DNA from: Cheilinus undulatus
Taxonomy: Eukaryota; Chordata; Actinopteri; Labriformes; Labridae
Assembly: GCF_018320785.1 (NCBI RefSeq)
Contig: NC_054876.1
Coordinates: 17,134,212 to 17,198,211 of the forward strand
DNA: 64,000 nucleotides
Direction of reading: 5' to 3'
Shown here: positions 32,401-46,400 of the stretch, piece after piece
Layout of the letters: each line of letters opens with the position of its first letter
Position numbering within the stretch: position 1 is the stretch's first letter
Position numbers and translations under genes: made by a program
Notes under the pieces: model-generated
Seen by the model: the letters and a program-made list of their open reading frames with translations, nothing else
Database searches by the model: none
Told to the model about the DNA's origin: nothing

Positions 32401-35400
32401 TATGGGAGAGCATCGGCAGGGAGTGACTGAAGAAATGTGTTAAAACGAAGGCATCAGAAGCTTCAATCTGAACACAAGACAACCCACCTCTATGAATTAA
32501 CTTAATGAAGAGATGCGCCACCAGCAGACTTTCTCTGTGCTCTTTTATGCACGTTCCTCCGTCCAGCGTGCATCCAACGGTAATAATATACAAGTTTTCA
32601 TTTGAATTTGGAAGTTAAAGTCTGTCTTCTTTGTGTGGACTTAGATTCATAGAGGATTTCGGGAGGATTTTATAAAGTAAGCCTTAAAAGAGCCGCAACT
32701 GGTCACTAAAGAGCCACATGTGGCTCGAGAGCCACGGGTTGAGTATCACTGCATTAGTTGAATGCTTTGAATGGGGGCACATTTCACTCAACACACTCAC
32801 TGAAAATCTCAAGTATTTTCAAGTCATCGGACTAAAGTCCGAGTCAAGTCCGAGTCATTGATGTCAAAGTCCAAGTCGAGTTGCAAGTCTTTGATGATAT
32901 TGTCAAGTCGAGTCCAAAGTCATCAAAATTGTGACTCCAGTCTGACTGGAGTCTAAGTCGTGTGACTCGAGTCCACACCTCTAGTAGTAGCTAATGGGCT
33001 AATGCAAGGCTAAGCGCTGGTGTCCATGTGTTAAATGCTATTCACGCAGTCACTCTTCCACAGTTTAATTCATATCTGACATCTTGGTGAGAGAGGTGAA
33101 AAATGAAAATTTCAACACCCCACTGTAAAGATTTGTGGGTCCTGTAAGCTCACCGCTTCGGTACACTCGTGTCTGCTGAAAGCTTGTCAGGCCTACCATG
33201 CATAGTTATGGTTGCCAACCTAGAACTGGACAGCAGTGTTTTTAGGTAGGGGCTTAAAAGGGTCAACTGGTATTGGTCATTAGCCAAATTGTTATGCTAA
33301 ATATCTGTATCAGCATTCCCTGATTTTTACAATCAGTGAATCTCTACTAAAAACTATATTGAACTTTTCATGTTTTGAAAATTTAGACACTTCACATATT
33401 GTACCTCTGAGTATCAGTCCTTAGCTTTTTTCCATGTCAATAAAACGGCAGGTTATGATCATGGTTGGCTTTATCAAAAACCTCTGTAAGATTAAAATAA
33501 TTTGTGCTAACGTTCTCAGGTATTTTCAGATAGATCCATACATTTTTCTTAGATCTGAAGGTTATCTGCATAGTTTACCTATTAATATTGATGATGTGTC
33601 CGTCATCCACATTCCTCTCCTTCATTGATTTGTAGGCCTCACGGGTGCAGATCGACAAGGCTAACACATTTACCTGCAAGGGAGGGGAACACAAACTTCA
33701 ACCAATTATAAAGCGGCATTTCAATGTTTTTAGCAATAAAAGGGTGCAAAAATGAATAATAATAATAAAAAAAACATAATAATATGACATTCTCTGCACA
33801 ACATTATCATGGTTTATTGCTGAATTACAGGTAAAACCAAGTGATAACGCTATGAGTTCATCTGACTGATTTAACCAGGAGAATCCCATTGAGATTAAAA
33901 ACCTCTTTTTCAAGGGAGTCCTGGCCAAGAGGCAGCAAAGTTCAACATACAGTTACAACATACAAACACAATTAAAAACATTACAACAATGATGCTCTCT
34001 GGGTCCCTATATTGGACTATGAAAGTTGTCAAATGTCTGATACGTTTTATCTGCATGTTATCAGTATCCACAGATATTAGTTTAGAAAGTGAAATATCAG
34101 TATTAGAAGATAGGAAAATTTCTGTCAGTATTTACAACCAATATTTTGGCTGTAAAAATTTGCCTATCAGCCGTAAGTGTAGACTTAAAAATAAATAAGT
34201 TAGTGGAGTTTTGGCTGGACCAACAGCCCTGAGTCAACTGAAATCTTTTTCTTTATTCATCATCATTCCTTACACTTCAAAGTCTGTTTTAAGAACCGAA
34301 ATGTGTTATTTTGTTCTATCACAAACTTTAAATGCATTTTAAGGACTAAAGTTTAAGGTCTAGACGTAACAACATTTTGAAGAATATTTATTTCATAAGG
34401 AAGCTGCATAACAGAGACGTGAATTCATCAAAAATTGCAGGCAAACTCCTGTCCATGGTCTAAATTGTACAAACATGTCAGCAACAAACATATTTGCACA
34501 GTTTAACAGTGTGTTTGATTTCAATTTTTGACTACTGAAAACAGTAAATTACCTAATACTGGTTGTCCAGGATCCCCATTTTTGTTGCTGCGGTATTAAA
34601 ACAGGTACTGAGATAATCTTATTTCTAGTAGCATCATACTGAAGTTTAAAATTCTGGTATCATGGCAACCCTAATCTGAACCTGCTGCTCCTGTCCTGCT
34701 TGCGGCCTCTAAGCTGCTCCTGTAGTGACACTGAGATAGACGGCAGGTTAAAGCCAACGTGGCGGCAAGATAGGGGGTAAGTGACCAAACAAGGTCAGCG
34801 TAGAGATTAAACACAGGCTAAAAATACACCCATGCTGTACACATTCACATGAGCTGCCATGACAACAGATGGAAGAGCGTTATGAATGCAGGACTATGGA
34901 GACGGAGACTTTAGAGCAGGGGGTCTGCGTTGGTCAAGAGCTCAATGAATCAGAATGTCCTAACAAGAGAAATAGTGCTTGCTTTCATTAGCGGGCCTCT
35001 GCTGTGCCTGCCAGAGCTTCTCCCTGGAGCCAATGAAGCGGCCTCTGTGAGGGGAGGGGATCAGAGTGAATGTGTGTATGTGTTAGTGCATCCACACATT
35101 TCTGCTTTAACTCTTTTTCTTTGCACAACACAAGCTCTTCAAACACAGGATTTCCACTCTCTCTGGGCAACCGTTTTAGCTCCCTCCTCTGTTTTTCTAT
35201 TTGAACAGAGCAGCTATAAAATCAACGAAACAGAAACATCAAGGGTATGATTCTAACCATACCTATAATAAATAAAAACTGTCAATAACAGCCATATCGA
35301 TAATGTTTCTGTCTACCATCCACCTACATCAATCATGTTTCTCCAGCCCTCCGTCTTTCCGCTGAGCAGGGGCTCGTTGTGGGCCAGTCCAGCGTTGTTG

Positions 35401-37359
35401 ATGCACACGTCCACGCCCTTGTGCAGCGTCTTGATGGCTGAAAACATAGACAGGATCTCCTCCTCATTGGATAGGTCACACTTGTAAGGGATCAGAGTGC
35501 CACTGTAGCCTGCACTCTGACATTCTGCTGCCAATTTCTGGAAAAAAAAAAAAAAAAAAAAAAAAATAACACCATGACTTTTTATAGCTATGATAAAGAT
35601 ACCTTTTAAATCCTGGGGATAAATTCATTGCCAGGACTGAGACACAACTACATACAAGCTAGAAATTATTAACCTGCAGCACCATAGCTAAGACAGCGTG
35701 ACATGGAAAACACCCTCCCGCTCATACGCTGAGAAAGCAGTGAGAGCGTGCAGCCATAAAATCAACAGCACATCAGTTAAGAGCTGGGGATAACCTGTTA
35801 ACACCAGTGTGGCCAAAATCACACAGGTTCGAGTGTGTTTGAAGCAGATTCATAAAAATTCCACCTTTTACAAAAATAAAAACCACATTCCTGGATGAGA
35901 GGAGGCCAGCTTTGCACTGATTGGACACCTCTTTCCTCAGGATACAGTGGGGCTAAGCTTGCAGCAGGCGAAGCAGGCTGCACTCCAACCAGGTCAGCTG
36001 GCTTTCTACCGCTGTGGGGTTTGATACAAACTGACACAGATCCTACTGCCAGGCACAGCTGCACCAGTCACCTGATGTCTCCCTCTGGGTGCCAGTCAAG
36101 CGGGAGGGGACATGAGGTTGATAAGGGTGGGGCTGCTGGTAGGCTGAGAGGATGCTCAGCACTATGACACACAAAGAGCACCTGTGCTCAAAAGTGTTAC
36201 CTAGTTTATGGTACCTGTTTCAACTTCCATCATTGCTCTAAAGTGCCTTTTGACTTTCAATCTAAATCAGTTACTCCTAGTACCCTAGTTATGCTGTTTA
36301 ATTAGTCTGACCTATTTTAAATGCTCATCAATAAAAACAAGGTAACAACTGAAAATTCACCCTCTAGTTTGAGCAATTCATTTGTATATTTGAACTAGTG
36401 CTGTCAAACGATTAAAATTTTTAATCAGATTAATCACAGGGTTGCTGTGGATTCATTTCAATTAATCATGATTAAATATCATTCATTTTTAATCTATAAT
36501 AATCGCATTTCATTTTGCAAGCTTGGCGACGTGTTAGCCAAAATGCTAGCAAAATCCTTGGCGAACGTATCCTTCGTGTTAATGTGGTATTTTAAGCTGG
36601 AAGTGCTTCGGTGAAAAGAAAACTCCTTCCTGCAGAATGTGCATAATACTTTATGTTGGTCGGCTGTTCTGTCTTGTTTTTTTTTTGTACTTGAATTTCC
36701 CATCGAGAGGGCCAATGTGCTGTTTAACCCTACTTGGACAAACTGCCCAAAATGCGTTGCTAGAGACGTTTCAGGGATTTTGAGTCAATCTGCGCTGTAG
36801 ATGGGTTAATTGCATTGAAATTTTTAATCAGATTAATCATGATGATGGATTAATCAGCCGTATGCCGGACACCGAACACTAACACAAACACAGGAATAAT
36901 GGTGTTCATTAGGATTGCAATTTTCTGGTCGATCACTGATCACCGATCTTTAAAAAGCCTGACCTGCTGATTCCGATTTTGGCCGATACCGATGTTTTTA
37001 TGACTGATAGCATACACCTTCAATGTTCCAATCTAATTTTATTGAATACCATTGAACAATACCTGTGAAACAATACAAACTTGTTGTTTTAACTGCACAT
37101 GAGGTAGTTCTCTCAAATATAAATGAAAAGTTTAAAGCATTACTGTCTAAACTACTAAATAATATCAGTTCCTTTAGTCTTTCATTTTTCACATTTTAGT
37201 AGGTAGAGGCATATGAAACCGATCTTATCCACTGATCTTATTTTACAAGGCGATCTCCCAAAATTAAGGAAATCGAGGCCATTACCGATCTTGGCCGATC
37301 GATCAGTGCACCCCTAGTGTTCATGTGATTCCTTTAAATTTCAACTGTCAATATAACAT

Positions 37360-37405
<46 letters not shown>

Positions 37406-40400
37406 ATAATTTATTTATGCATGCATGTATAAATGACAGATTTGGAAATGAATTTTTTCATCTTCCTGCCACATCAGGAGTAACTTTAGGACTGTATCAG
37501 ACCAGTATTAGTGTAAAGTTTACCTATGTTGTCAAAAAGGCATCCCCACATGCAAATGAGTCTGGCATCTGAAAGATTTAACTAATAAATAACCCAAACA
37601 AGTTATTTAAGAAACCATTTATTGTAACATATAACATATTTATAATAGCTAGCTTAGGTTATGTATTTTGGTAAATGCTCTTAATGATTATTGATTGTCC
37701 TCCAGTGACTTTATCTACTCATTTTCTCTCTTCCATATTATTATTCACACACATTTCATGTCTCCTCTCCTCTTGTTGTCTCTTTCCTGTGTGATCTTTT
37801 GTCAATACTCCTACATTTATAAAGGTTGAAGAGATTCTGTCGTAATCTGCACGTTGACAAAGTTTATTTATGAGCGTAAGAACACTCATAATTATCGTCA
37901 ATAGCACCAGGCACTAGGAGAAACATGTACGTGAGGAATAAAAGGACAAAAGGGATCGTCCACTAGTTTATTGATCCCAGATGAATACATTTTAAAATGA
38001 TAAAACGATCGTCAGGTGACCCGCTGAGGGGCCGCTCGGCCAGTCTGTATAGGAACTGATCCTCTCTGATATTCACGGCTCACCTGCCCCCACACACCTG
38101 TGAGGGACCATGTGTATTTCTGTCTGCTGTGGTGAGAAGACCAAGAGGGAGGTGGTGCGGACATGAACCCACTGCAGCTGATTCTGACAACGTTTGTTTT
38201 ATATGGGTGATTGCAGGATTTTACCTGCATTACAAGTGTCAGACTTGTTGCAAGAATTTAATAAATTGTGCGCAATTGCTGCAATCTGGCGCCGAAATTC
38301 AGTGCTCGTTTAACTATCTCAGACGTAAAACAAGTGGGGCATACACATCTTTAGAGGATAAATCAGTTGCATTGGAGAACTCTCTCATGATACTGAGTCA
38401 AAGCATCCCCTCACACACGTGACCGCAGCTCTGACACAGAGAGGAAGGGGCGGGGCTCTCTACTCAGTAAGCGGTTTGTTCAGCTCTGCTCATGTAGTCA
38501 GAGGGAACGAGCAGAAAACCAGGACTTAGAAATTAAATACATTAATATAAACAAGATAAATAACTTTTGGCTTTTTAGTTTGTTTAATAAAAGGACCAAA
38601 TAAAACCTGTTCTATAAGAAAGTTATTCTTAAATGACTTCTGTTGTGATCTGGCGCTATATAGAAAAAACAATCAAATAAAATTGACTCGACGTTCAAGG
38701 GGGGCGGGAGGTGCCGTTGGCAGGGCGGGGCGCCCTCCCAATATAATGGTAGGGGAAACACTGGTCACTTATAAATAGAAGCTGTCGGATGAAAAACAGA
38801 AGTGCTGTGTGTATTAGGATAGCAGCGGTGGGCATAAGTAGATTTGGGCAGCAGAGTTAAAATAAAAAAGTAAATTAATTTAATCTTTTAATGTAAGCTG
38901 ACATTAGCTTAAAGAAAAGAACTATTTATAACTTAAATCCTTAATGACTACTGCCTTTTTGCGACAATGTTCTTTAATCAGATAAGAACACCTGCTAACT
39001 GTTATTGCACTGATAGCATCTTGTAGGAAAAGCGTGGAGGAGTAGCAGCGCTATTTTAATATAGAAAATGGTGATTAAAGTTGTCTAAAGCAGTGGTTCA
39101 CTATGTGAAGGTTGGGACCCCAGGGGGGTCGCAGGTTACTGGGAGGGGTCGCCAGATGCCTTCTAAAAAACAATGAATATTTCTAAATTATTTCAGATGC
39201 TGAAAGTCGGAGAACCTCTGGTCTAAAGGCTGTGTCAGGTTAAGATAACACATTACAGAAGTATTGTGTGACACAATATTCAGCATGTGTACGTGGATGT
39301 TAACCTGCAAAGAGGACCGAAGGCCTGTGGTGCTAGTACTGCAAACGTTAGCCACATTCTGCAAACCAACATTTCACAGTTTGACTCTGTTTACCATTTC
39401 AGTAATTCTGTTGTGTCAGAAACATGTGGTATTGAAAATGATCTACAGTGAGTATCAGTAGTTTTACAGCCTTGTAAGTGCTTTACAGAGTTTGAATCTT
39501 AAAGGCAGACAGTTTTATTTTTCATACTATGGGGGGGGGGGCATGCATCAAACAGTGCTGGAATAAGGAATCGACCTACAACCAGTTCATTGAGGACTCT
39601 AGTGTCTGTAGATGGGCATCTGAACCACCAACAGAGCTATAACAGCAACAGTTATTAATACACACACAAATGCTAATTTTACATTTGCATCCAAGCAAAA
39701 ACTTCAATTCAAAAGATCATTGTAAGAAACTGAGGTGATCAAAAACTAGACTTGGTATGCACAGAGCAGAGCAGAGAGGAAGTACAGTAAGTAAGTACAG
39801 AACTAATACATGCTACCCCTCATGGTGCATGTTTTGCATTTTTGTGATGTTACTGATCCCACAGAAGCAGCTGAATAATCAGAGACCCCTTAGGTACCTG
39901 AAATATTCATGACAGCCACTTCATAAATAATAAAAGCAACAGAGTGTTGGTAATCGTCACATGTAGTGTGCCTTTAATGTGACTATGTTGTTGAACATTC
40001 TGTTTCATGTTTGATGGCTGGACATAAGAAGGACCACAGTTACAGTATATCTGAGATAGTGGCAGCCAATAAAGCTGTTTATTCAGAAAATTAAGGCCGG
40101 CTTTCCATAATCAGGATGAAATTGGATTGAGGGATCATTTTGGATTTTTCTGAACAAAAGGTGTACCAGAGAGAATACATCCTATCTCACAGTTGAAGTG
40201 TGCAGATTTCTCTGCTCCTCTTCTAAGCTGTTTAACTGGGATTATCCAAAGAGACGGCATTACCTGAACAGAGCTGTCAAAATCTGAAAATGCAGAAAAC
40301 ATGAGTACAACTAAATCTTTTGGTACTCGTAGTAGACAGGCGATCTGCTCAGTTTTGTTCATTACCTAAAATTAAGCGTTGATCACTTGTGTGCTCAGCT

Positions 40401-43400
40401 GCAGTAATGCCTTTAAAGTTAAGTATGAGCCTCATTTAAACCACTGATCTGACTTCACACTCATCCAGTCCCTGCTGGAAACACTTTCAGGCACGAAGGA
40501 GCTGGCAGACGGACTCTTCAATTCAGAAAGGAGGTTAACGTAAAGGGGAAGCCAGGCCAGTCTTTTGTAAGAAGGACAGAATTAGTAATGTGCCTGTTGT
40601 TTAAGAGGGAGCAGCAGAGCAAATAGGCTGTGATCATGGTCCAACTACAGGAAGTCTCAGGCTGTGAATCTCTGCTCCATGGATGTGTGGGGGTAGTTCA
40701 GTTCTGGCACCAGCTGTACTCCTTCAGCCGGTACCAGCCCACACGCTGACCACGCCTACAGCAATGGCACTACAGCCCTCTGTCCCACAGACAATAAATC
40801 AAACTCCAAACTGCAGCAGTATCATAGCTGGCAGGTGCACTCTACACATTATTCATTCATCATGATCCAAACAGAAACCGGATATCTGCAGGATAAGCCT
40901 GTCACACCTTAGGAGAAGACAGAAATGCTGCTACATCAGTCTCAGAGAACATACAGACATAATTGTAAAGCTTATCAGCTGTAAGTACAGGGTGTGCTGA
41001 AAGTGAAAAGACAGGGCTGACTTTGATACTGACATTTTACTTTGGAGTCAAAATGCTAAATATAAGCTACACTACATTTAGAAAGTATTTAGTAGACCCC
41101 TTTCACTTTTTTGAGTTTAGTTTTGTTGCAGCCTGATCCTACAGGTTTTTAAAATTCATTCTTCTCACATTGATCTACACTCACTAAATGTGAAAATAGA
41201 ATTGAAGACATTTTGGAAGATTTATTAAAATTCTAAAAAACTGAAATGTCACATTGGCATAAGTATTCAGACCATTAACTAAAACACTTTAAATTTAGCT
41301 CAGGTGCCTCTCATTTCTCTTGATAGTTTCTGAGATGTTTCTACAACTTGATTGGAGTCCACCTTTGATAAAAAATAAACTGATTTGATAGGATTTGGAT
41401 AGGCACACACCTCTCTAGAGAAGGCTTCACAGATGACAACGCATATCAGAGCAAAATAAAGCTATGAGGTCAAAGGAACTAGGACAACCATCACTGCAAC
41501 CCACCACTTATCTGGGTTTTATGGCAGCGTGGCAGAGCAGAAGCCTCTCCTCAGTGGAAAGACATGAAAGCCCTCTTGAAATTTGCAAAAAACAAAAGGC
41601 ACCTGAAGGACTCTCAGACTGTGAGAAACAAAATTTTCTGGTCTGATGAAACCAAGATTGAACTGTTTGGCCTCAATTTTAACATTATGTCCAGAGAAAA
41701 CCAGACACCACTCATCACATGCCCAACAGTGAAGCATGGTAGTGCCAGCATCATGCTGTGGGGGTATTTTTCAGCAGCAGGGACTGGGAGACTGGACATG
41801 GTTGAGAGAAAGCTGAATGAAGAAAAGTACAGATATCCTCAGTGCTTAGGACCAAAGACTGAGCCAAAGATTCACCTTCCAACTTGACAAGGACCCTCAG
41901 CACACAGCCAAGACAACACAAGAGTGGCCCTGACTTAAACCCTATCCTTTATTTCTGGAGAAACTTGAAAATGGCTATCTACCAACAGTCCTCATCCAAC
42001 CTGACTGAACCTCAGAGGATTTGCAAAGAAGAACGGAAGAAAACATGCAAAATAACAAAACTTAAAATTTTTTTAAAAAGACCGAAGTTGTTCACTAACT
42101 TTCTGGATGCATGGGTGCACTGTAAGGTGCATGACCAGTAGTGTTAACACGACGCTATCCCTTTACTGCAGGTTTTTACAACCACAATGATCCAGTTCAT
42201 AAACATTCTTGTTAATATACAAGCCTGATAACAAGCTTTACATTCTCAGACTTCAGCCACACCATTCACAACATGGAGTGTAAAAAGCTGGTGATTCAGA
42301 GTGATTTTAAAATGCTGGTGCAGTGCACAACTGTTGAGTCAATGGAAACTGCATTCTTGTTTCAAACCATTTTGTTTGCTTTTGACAATAAAATTTTCTG
42401 TACCGTTCTTTAACTATGCTACCACTAAACATGGCTTCAGGGCCTGCATCCATAGATGGAATTTCTTGCACTGGCAGCTTCTACAACCTCCATTTTTCTT
42501 TCTTTACATAAAATGTATTTAAAGTAGGGGTATTATACCTTTTTTCAAAGCTTTACACCATCTCTCTGATACCCACGTAGTAGCTTAAAATGGTTTACAG
42601 TTTAAAAAACTCCTCATGTTTCTCACACTGGCATCCTGAAAAACCCTTATTTTAACCTCCTTCTGAAACGCTTCGTTTTCGCTGCTGTCTCTTTAACCCC
42701 CCCCCAATCCTGATAGTTTGGAGAGAGAGGGGGAAGAAAACCAGCAGCAGCGAATAAGTTTTTAATCACTGTGTTACTAGATGGCTTTGATAATGGTGGA
42801 CTTATCCCTCACCGCACTTAGTGGTGTATTTATTCATCTCTGGTCATCCTGTGGGGGTGGTCTGTTCCACTTTGCCGGCAGCACGGACGAACCAGTCAGG
42901 AGATCCTATTGCAATGACCTCATCAGTTTGCTCCATCGAAATCTTGTCTCGGGAGGATCTCAGAGAGATCTCTGAGAGATTCCCAACGAACTGTTTTCAT
43001 CAGTTTACACTCTAATTCCAAGATTACTGCCACATACTTTTATCTTGCGGTTTGAAAATTTGCAGATGTGATGTATGGACACCCAACATTGTGACTTTAT
43101 ACTTTACACTATACTTGGTTTAAAAATCAAAAAAGTATAATACCCCCTCTTCAAGAAATTACTTGCATACCTTGAATGCTCCCTCACATCATCTCTGCTT
43201 GTGTTTTTACAGGTTATACACACAGTGGGGAAATATGGATTCTGAATGTCCAACAGCTCAGCACTAACATTTCATTCCTGTTTTAGTCTTCTTGATGAAA
43301 ACTAAACTTACTTTTCATCAATGACAGTTTTTAACACAAAAGATCTATTTTTAGCTCATAGCATTTTTAGTCAGAGTTTAGTCAATTAAATGAACCAAAA

Positions 43401-46400
43401 CTGCATACTGCTTCACAGTGTTACACATTTTAGAATTTAGAAACTCTTTGACACAAATACACAGGATTTTGTTTGGTTGTTGCTCAAGTTTTTCTCTTTA
43501 TGGCCTTTTGCATGTGCAGCTACTCCTCCGTCCATGAGACACAACATAGGTCACTGTTCTATTCAGCAGATTGAGAATAAGCTGTTTGAAGACCCTTAAG
43601 CATGTCATCAAAATGTTAAGGTTGCAGACTGAGGCAGGGAAGAGGAGAGACAACATCCCCTGGACCCTGATGAAAACACGCTTTACTACCAGAGCTGCAC
43701 ACTTCTGAATCCAAGCTTCACACCAGTACATAGAGAGCATTATCCCTGCATACACTTCTCCTGGATTATTTATGCTAATTCAATTAGATATTTTATTTTT
43801 TGGTCAACATTATTTTTCACCCTTTTTAGAGAAAAAAAACCCAACTATTTTCCTTTTCTAATTAATAATTAATAAAGTATGACTTTACTTTACTTTTATT
43901 GTTAGATTTTACTATGAATTAGGTGGCCCTTTCTTTATGTGCAGGTTGGATTAAAAACTAACAGAATAAATCAGTTATGAGGCCCCATGATGTAATTTTA
44001 TGTTGTGGTGGATTCAAAACAGGTATCGATAATGTTTCATGCTTAACAGTATCAACATCAAGTATGTCTTTGTAAAAACACAAAGATAAAAATCCCAACA
44101 CTTCACAAGACAAATTAAGTTACAACAGATGATCAAGTTTTAACATGTAACAGTAGCCTGTGTATTTAAACCTACACAGCACCTTCATACACATATTTGC
44201 CGACATAGTAACATTCATGGCCTCTAACCCCTGCAGCGGGCTGTTACATAAGGTCTGCATTGTCAGGGACATCACTGTCCCACACCACATTCATCAATCA
44301 TTCACCCACTCATGTGGAACTGCTGCAAATGGACCAACAAAACAGACCACTAGAGCGGGAAGGAGATAAAAATAAATATGCCAAAGTGCTGAAAGCAGAC
44401 GAGCTTTAAGTGGTGATCCAGATCAATAACAGCAGGCAGCAGCCATGAGCCGAGACAGATGAGAAATTAGATTTGTCTAAGGTTGACTCTCATAGAAAAA
44501 CCAGGGATTGTTTTTTTTACAGACAGATCACTGTGCCTCCTCTTATTCTCTGAATAATGTGGGGGATACCACCTCCTTTAATAATCCTTCCCGTCCAGTC
44601 TCTTAAGTACCTGTGACACACACACACATAATTTTCCTGTCATAAAGCATTTTCATCCTCATTACTGAGCCTGTTGTCCAGTGATCACAAAAAAAACGTC
44701 TGCAGACGGAGGGAGGCAGAGAGCGAGGGTTGACAGCCAGAGAAAACAGCAACATACTGCATCAAACTGATGTAAATTCGATATGATTCTACTGCTCAGA
44801 TTCAGTAAGATTGCAGGAGAACAGCAGCATAAGATGGAACATGGAAACACAGCTACAGGAGAAAATCCAACCAATAAATGAATCCACAAACAACTTATTT
44901 AGTGCATCATATGAAATGTAAGCAACACCCTTGAAGCATAAATCACAGCTAAAAGTGTGTTTGGAAATATCAAATAACTGCTGAACTTTATTATTCAATA
45001 TTGATTTATTTTCTGAACACAATCTAAGTAGATGTTCTAAAAGGAAAACACAGTATTCGGCTAGTGCTCATTACCCAGCTGAACCGCTATTGTAAGACAT
45101 AAAAATAGACACTTTCAAGTACAGCCTGAGCACAGTCATAGCGAGTGAGTGGTCAAAGGTGACAGCAGGCTGTATAATAGGATTGCAGCAGTGGTGTAAA
45201 TGGGCTGGTTGTGTGATTATCTCTTCTTCACACTGAGAGACCGCCATCCAAAAGTCTAAAGGTTGAACAGGGAGTTTTTTACAACACTACCTTCAGGATC
45301 ATCTCATCAGGGGAGGGAGATAAAAGCATAATGACATCCTTTGTTAAAAACTTAAATCATTGACAGAACTGAAGTATTTTCTGGGGAGTTCCAGTCAAAG
45401 ATAAATACAGGCCCATTGATTTTTGAAATAATATTACTACTGCTTGCCCTGGGCATATGTAATTTTTCAATCTAAATGCAGAGTTAGCTGATTGGTAAAT
45501 CAAAAAACATTCCCTTTGCATGATAGTGTCTCTGGCATGAAAACCTGGTGCAAATAAAAAAGGGCTTTCATAACCCTGATAGAGTAAAGACAGAGCAAGC
45601 AGCCAGGTGTTGTGTAACAGACTGGTGCAACCAGTGTGGCGGCACTTATTTTCAAAAACAAAGTGATAAAACCCCGGAACAGGCTGCAGCAGATCTTTAC
45701 TCCAAAGAAGACAGTCAACACTGCAAGGCTGGCATTCTTGTGAGCAATACTTCAATAGTGGATTAACTACAGACAGCAGCCTGTATATGTGTATTCAGAC
45801 TGACATCACTGGAGAAAAAACAGCTCTCTTGTTTGTAGTTCAAACTAGCTGAGGGGTGAAGCTCTCTTCTAGTGAACCAGTGAACATCACATGCCTGCGC
45901 TGTCTCATGTGATGAGTTACTACAGCACCTGATGCCAACCTGAGGCCTGAGGAGGAGAACCTCACTGAGGTCACGAACTACAAATGAGACAGCTCATTCA
46001 GAGTTATAGCTGGATTGAAAACAGATCTCATCTAAGTTGGTTGTTCATCAACTTAATTTATTAATCTATCATTATCAATAAGTAGGGGAGCAACAGTGTT
46101 TCTATTCATCTCAAAGGAGGTCACAGTTTGGGGTATGTAGTAGTCACACGACAAATGAGCCTGAATGGAAGAAAAAAGTCAATCTCACAGCATCATTTTC
46201 ATGCCAGTCTAAGTGGCAGCAACACCCATGACTGTTTGCTAACTGCTATTTAACAGCTAATGAAGAAGAGGAAAAGGAAGGCACAACAAACACACAAAGA
46301 AGAAAATTTAGCCGCAGTAGCAAAAGCAGTGGAGCTACAAGACACAGTAGCTTTTTATTCCTCTCAGCTTCTGTGCACTGTTTTCAAAAAGCCTTTGGAT

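Larger units (their letters stand above)
31791..33578 (-). other. dhrs11 intron 3
   Basis: 1.8-kb intron. It carries a hAT-like terminus with the 16-bp palindrome GAGCCACATGTGGCTC (32711-32726) and an AAGTC/GAGTC-rich tract (32810-32986). No exon seen. Confidence 0.5.

Noticed and set aside
43498..43755. 85-codon minus-strand frame that looked LINE-like
   Set aside because: Short hints of reverse-transcriptase C-terminal style, but no RT motif on either side; not enough to call an element.
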